A stretch of 52,399 bases of DNA from Deltaproteobacteria bacterium. Its GTDB lineage: Bacteria > Desulfobacterota > Desulfomonilia > Desulfomonilales > Desulfomonilaceae. Positions within the stretch are counted from its first letter, which is position 1. Each line of letters begins with the position of its first letter. The stretch is taken from NCBI GenBank assembly GCA_016875095.1, contig VGSG01000018.1, positions 1-52,399 of the forward strand, written 5' to 3'. Below the pieces are notes generated by a model, which worked only from the letters and a program-made list of their open reading frames with translations, made no database searches and was not told where the DNA came from. Below are positions 50,288-52,399 of this stretch, in pieces. Both the position numbers and the translations under genes were made by a program.

Positions 50288-51430
50288 ATGAGTGACGGTT
50301 TGGATTACTTCAACGAGTCTCACCATATATTGCGCCGGACAGTGGCCCGGTTCGTCGAGCGGGAGATAAAGCCGTACGTGAACGAGTGGGAAGAAGCCGA
50401 GGAGTTCCCCCGCGAACTGTACCGCAAAGCAGCGGAAGTCGGCCTGCTGGGAGTCCCTTACCCTGTGGAGTGGAGCGGCTTCGAGGCCGATGTTTTTCAC
50501 GAGGTGGTGGTCACTGAGGAGCTTATCCGCTCCGGCTCCGGCGGAGTGGCCGCAGGCCTGAATTCTCACCACATTGCCTTACCTCCTATCGTTGCCCTGG
50601 GCACTCAAGAACAGAAAGAGCGCTTCATACCTCCTGTGCTGCGCGGTGAAAAGATCGCCGCGCTCGCGATAACCGAGCCCGGTGGAGGCTCGGACGTGGC
50701 AGCCATCAGAACCCGCGCGGTTCGCGACGGCGACCACTATATCGTGAACGGCAGCAAAACCATGATCACATCCGGCGTTCGCGCGGATCAGGTCACTTTG
50801 GCGGTGCGCACCGGTGGTCCCGGGCACAAGGGAGTGAGCCTCCTTGTTGTAGACACGCATACTCCGGGTTTCTCGGTCTCAAAGAAGTTGCGCAAAATGG
50901 GCTGGCGGCCTTCGGACACGGGCGAGCTTGCGTTTCAAGACTTGCGCGTCCCTGTGGAAAACCTCCTGGGCGAGGAGGGGATGGGTTTCTACGGAATCAT
51001 GCATAATTTTCAGAAGGAACGGCTTCATTTGTGCGTCATAGCTAATGCCACCGCGCAGTTAGCCCTGGAGGAGTCGCTCAAATACGCAAAGGTGAGGGAG
51101 GCGTTCGGCCGAACGCTAAGCGGCTTCCAGGTAACAAGGCACAAACTGGTGGATATGGCCACCCTTGTGGAGGTCAGCCGAGAATTCACGTACCGGGTTG
51201 CGGCCAGAATCCAGGCTGGAGAGAACGCGGTCAAAGAGATCTCCATGGCAAAGATCTTCTCTACCCAGGTTTGCGACAAGGTTTGTTTCGACGCGGTGCA
51301 GATTCACGGCGGATATGGGTACATGCGTGAGTATCTTGTGGAGCGGCTCTTCCGGGACAGTCGCATCCTGTCCATCGGTGGAGGGACCTCCGAGATCATG
51401 AAAGAGATCATCTCCAAGATGATGCTGTAA
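50288..51430 (+). CDS. acyl-CoA dehydrogenase
   Basis: A 380-residue acyl-CoA dehydrogenase with ALAITEPGGGSDVAAIRTRA near residue 120, NGSKTMITSGVRADQVTLAV and HGGYGYMREYLVERLFRDSR near the C-terminus. E244 in NFQKERLHL occupies the isovaleryl-CoA dehydrogenase-type catalytic position; the C-terminal position reads SIGGGTSEIMKEI. It would oxidise an acyl-CoA and reduce ETF. The site GGAGG eight bases upstream supports the ATG. It is the last gene of the TetR-headed block and differs clearly in sequence from the other two dehydrogenases, so its substrate probably differs. Confidence 0.88.
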   Translation: MSDGLDYFNESHHILRRTVARFVEREIKPYVNEWEEAEEFPRELYRKAAEVGLLGVPYPVEWSGFEADVFHEVVVTEELIRSGSGGVAAGLNSHHIALPPIVALGTQEQKERFIPPVLRGEKIAALAITEPGGGSDVAAIRTRAVRDGDHYIVNGSKTMITSGVRADQVTLAVRTGGPGHKGVSLLVVDTHTPGFSVSKKLRKMGWRPSDTGELAFQDLRVPVENLLGEEGMGFYGIMHNFQKERLHLCVIANATAQLALEESLKYAKVREAFGRTLSGFQVTRHKLVDMATLVEVSREFTYRVAARIQAGENAVKEISMAKIFSTQVCDKVCFDAVQIHGGYGYMREYLVERLFRDSRILSIGGGTSEIMKEIISKMML

Positions 51431-51790
51431 TCCCGTATTCGGTAGATCCCGGATTCCCGTTTTGGCTTGATCTCGCACTCGCGTTCGAGTAACGTGAGGG
51501 GAAAGCCCATAACTGGCCAACCAAGAAACGGCGGACCGCGGCTACTGCGAGTAGGCTTTTCCATTAATATACGCGTTTGCGCTGAGCTGTCGCGTGCTCA
51601 AGGTCGGTTTGCCCCGGAGAAGGAAGAGAGACCGCGCGCGGCTTTAGAGGTATGGTGCGGCAAGAAACTTCCGCAATAATGGGACCTTCCCATGGCAACA
51701 CTGCGTGAATGAGCCTGTGAAGGTCCTTCGGCGAACAGGCGGACTGCAACAGGGTGAACAGAACCACGAAGAAAGAAGGGGGATGAGACC
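51431..51790. other. intergenic region upstream of the second binding-protein gene
   Basis: A 360-bp region without a supported coding frame or palindrome like the TetR operator. It should hold the promoter of the ABC binding-protein gene, although no clear -35/-10 pair stands out. Confidence 0.45.
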
Positions 51791-52399
51791 ATGGCCATGA
51801 AGAGGATAGTCGCCATCGTTCCGCTCTTGTTGATCTTTGCGTCCGTACCGGCCATCGCGGCCGGCGCGCCGGGGGTCACGGAGAAGGAGATCGTGATCGG
51901 AGTAACTACGCCTGTTTCAGGGCCGGCCGCGCTCTGGGGCGTGACCGCTCTGGGTATGAAAGCTTGGGCTGACTACGTGAATGAGCAGGGCGGCGTGAAC
52001 GGGAGGCAGATCAGGCTCATCATCAAGGACGACGCATACAATCCCACACGGGCCATGGCCAACCTCCAGGAGATGAAGGGGAACACATTTGCAGTGTGTG
52101 GTCTGCTCGGAACCGCGATCCTCAATACCGCCAAGGATTTTTTCCCTGAGAACAACATTCCCCTGATCACGCCGTATGGTGACGTTCGTATCTGGGCCAA
52201 GCAGCCCAAGGACAAGCGGAAGCTCGTCTTTGTGGCTTACCCGGATTACGAGGATGAAGCGGAATACATCACCAAGTACGCGGCGTACAAGCTCAATGCC
52301 AAGAAATTGGCCCTCTTCTACCAAAACGACGATTACGGTAAGACAGCCCTCATGGGTGTGGAAAAAGCCGTGAAGGAGATGAACGATAAGGCCAAACTG
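51791..52399 (+). CDS. ABC transporter substrate-binding protein (5' part; runs off the window)
   Basis: The first 203 codons of a LivK-type (Peripla_BP_6) protein. It opens with a signal peptide (KRIVAIVPLLLIFASVPAIA with A-x-A cleavage near residue 24), then EKEIVIGVTTPVSGPAALWG, NEQGGVNGRQIRLIIKDDAY, and LALFYQNDDYGKTALMGVEK, all typical of this family. It should be a periplasmic carrier for a second importer lying beyond the window. Located just after the acyl-CoA operon, it may bind the compound that the operon degrades. It is not a copy of the binding protein at 2.4 kb. A G-rich site (GGGGGATGAG) precedes the ATG. Confidence 0.85.
   Translation, partial: MAMKRIVAIVPLLLIFASVPAIAAGAPGVTEKEIVIGVTTPVSGPAALWGVTALGMKAWADYVNEQGGVNGRQIRLIIKDDAYNPTRAMANLQEMKGNTFAVCGLLGTAILNTAKDFFPENNIPLITPYGDVRIWAKQPKDKRKLVFVAYPDYEDEAEYITKYAAYKLNAKKLALFYQNDDYGKTALMGVEKAVKEMNDKAKL

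Overview
The window looks like chromosome of an anaerobic Desulfobacterota-type bacterium (former Deltaproteobacteria; a Desulfomonile/Syntrophobacterales relative is my best guess, from memory of gene families and not from any search). Supporting signs are a two-subunit class I fumarase, a GlcD/GlcF oxidase pair, large acyl-CoA catabolic operons with several acyl-CoA dehydrogenases, a homoserine kinase replacement of the phosphoglycerate-mutase type, and many palindromic intergenic repeats. Genes are dense, moderately GC-rich and mostly in short operons.

Layout. 1-1183: end of a fumarase operon (alpha cut by the window edge, beta complete). 1294-7775: a Gfo/Idh/MocA oxidoreductase, divergent from a branched-chain-amino-acid-type ABC importer (binding protein, two permeases, one ATPase; no second ATPase follows), then a CoA-binding protein and a DUF2461 protein. 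7809-11958: glycolate oxidase-like GlcF and GlcD, divergent from an alanine/serine-glyoxylate aminotransferase, so oxidation of a 2-hydroxyacid and transamination of the product are probably linked. 11959-13852: accessory stretch with a 180-bp inverted-repeat element, an unknown protein, and the remains of an MNT/HEPN pair (nucleotidyltransferase with one in-frame TAA, HEPN partner cut after 21 codons). 13853-19279: a 22-repeat ankyrin protein, a small secreted protein, a PilZ-like protein, an 86-residue protein that is 41% histidine, a cobalamin adenosyltransferase and an intact MNT/HEPN pair. 19376-23460: EamA transporter, Smr protein and a fused MurF-alanine racemase. 23822-26217: accessory island with a phospholipase-D-like protein and a membrane-anchored unknown.

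26256-33486 (minus strand): DUF1015, TrmN6-like methyltransferase, AlaC-like aminotransferase, homoserine dehydrogenase, threonine synthase and a phosphoglycerate-mutase-like protein that probably supplies the missing homoserine kinase step. 33868-40470: acyl-CoA ligase, then a cluster that reads as a compatible-solute pathway: a mannosyl/glucosyl-3-phosphoglycerate phosphatase, a GpgS-type glycosyltransferase and a second glycosyltransferase resembling mannosylglycerate synthase. Together these could make glucosylglycerate and then mannosylglucosylglycerate. 40678-51430: a TetR regulator with a perfect 20-bp palindromic operator, heading a ten-gene acyl-CoA operon (three acyl-CoA dehydrogenases, a split biotin-dependent acyl-CoA carboxylase, enoyl-CoA hydratase, a beta-keto acid cleavage enzyme, and a MaoC-SCP2 fusion). 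It resembles isovalerate/leucine or isoprenoid acid breakdown but has a BKACE enzyme where HMG-CoA lyase would be expected. The window ends inside another ABC binding-protein gene.

Five kinds of palindromic element lie in intergenic gaps, several of them inside operons. There is no rRNA, tRNA, CRISPR array, integrase or complete insertion sequence that I can see.
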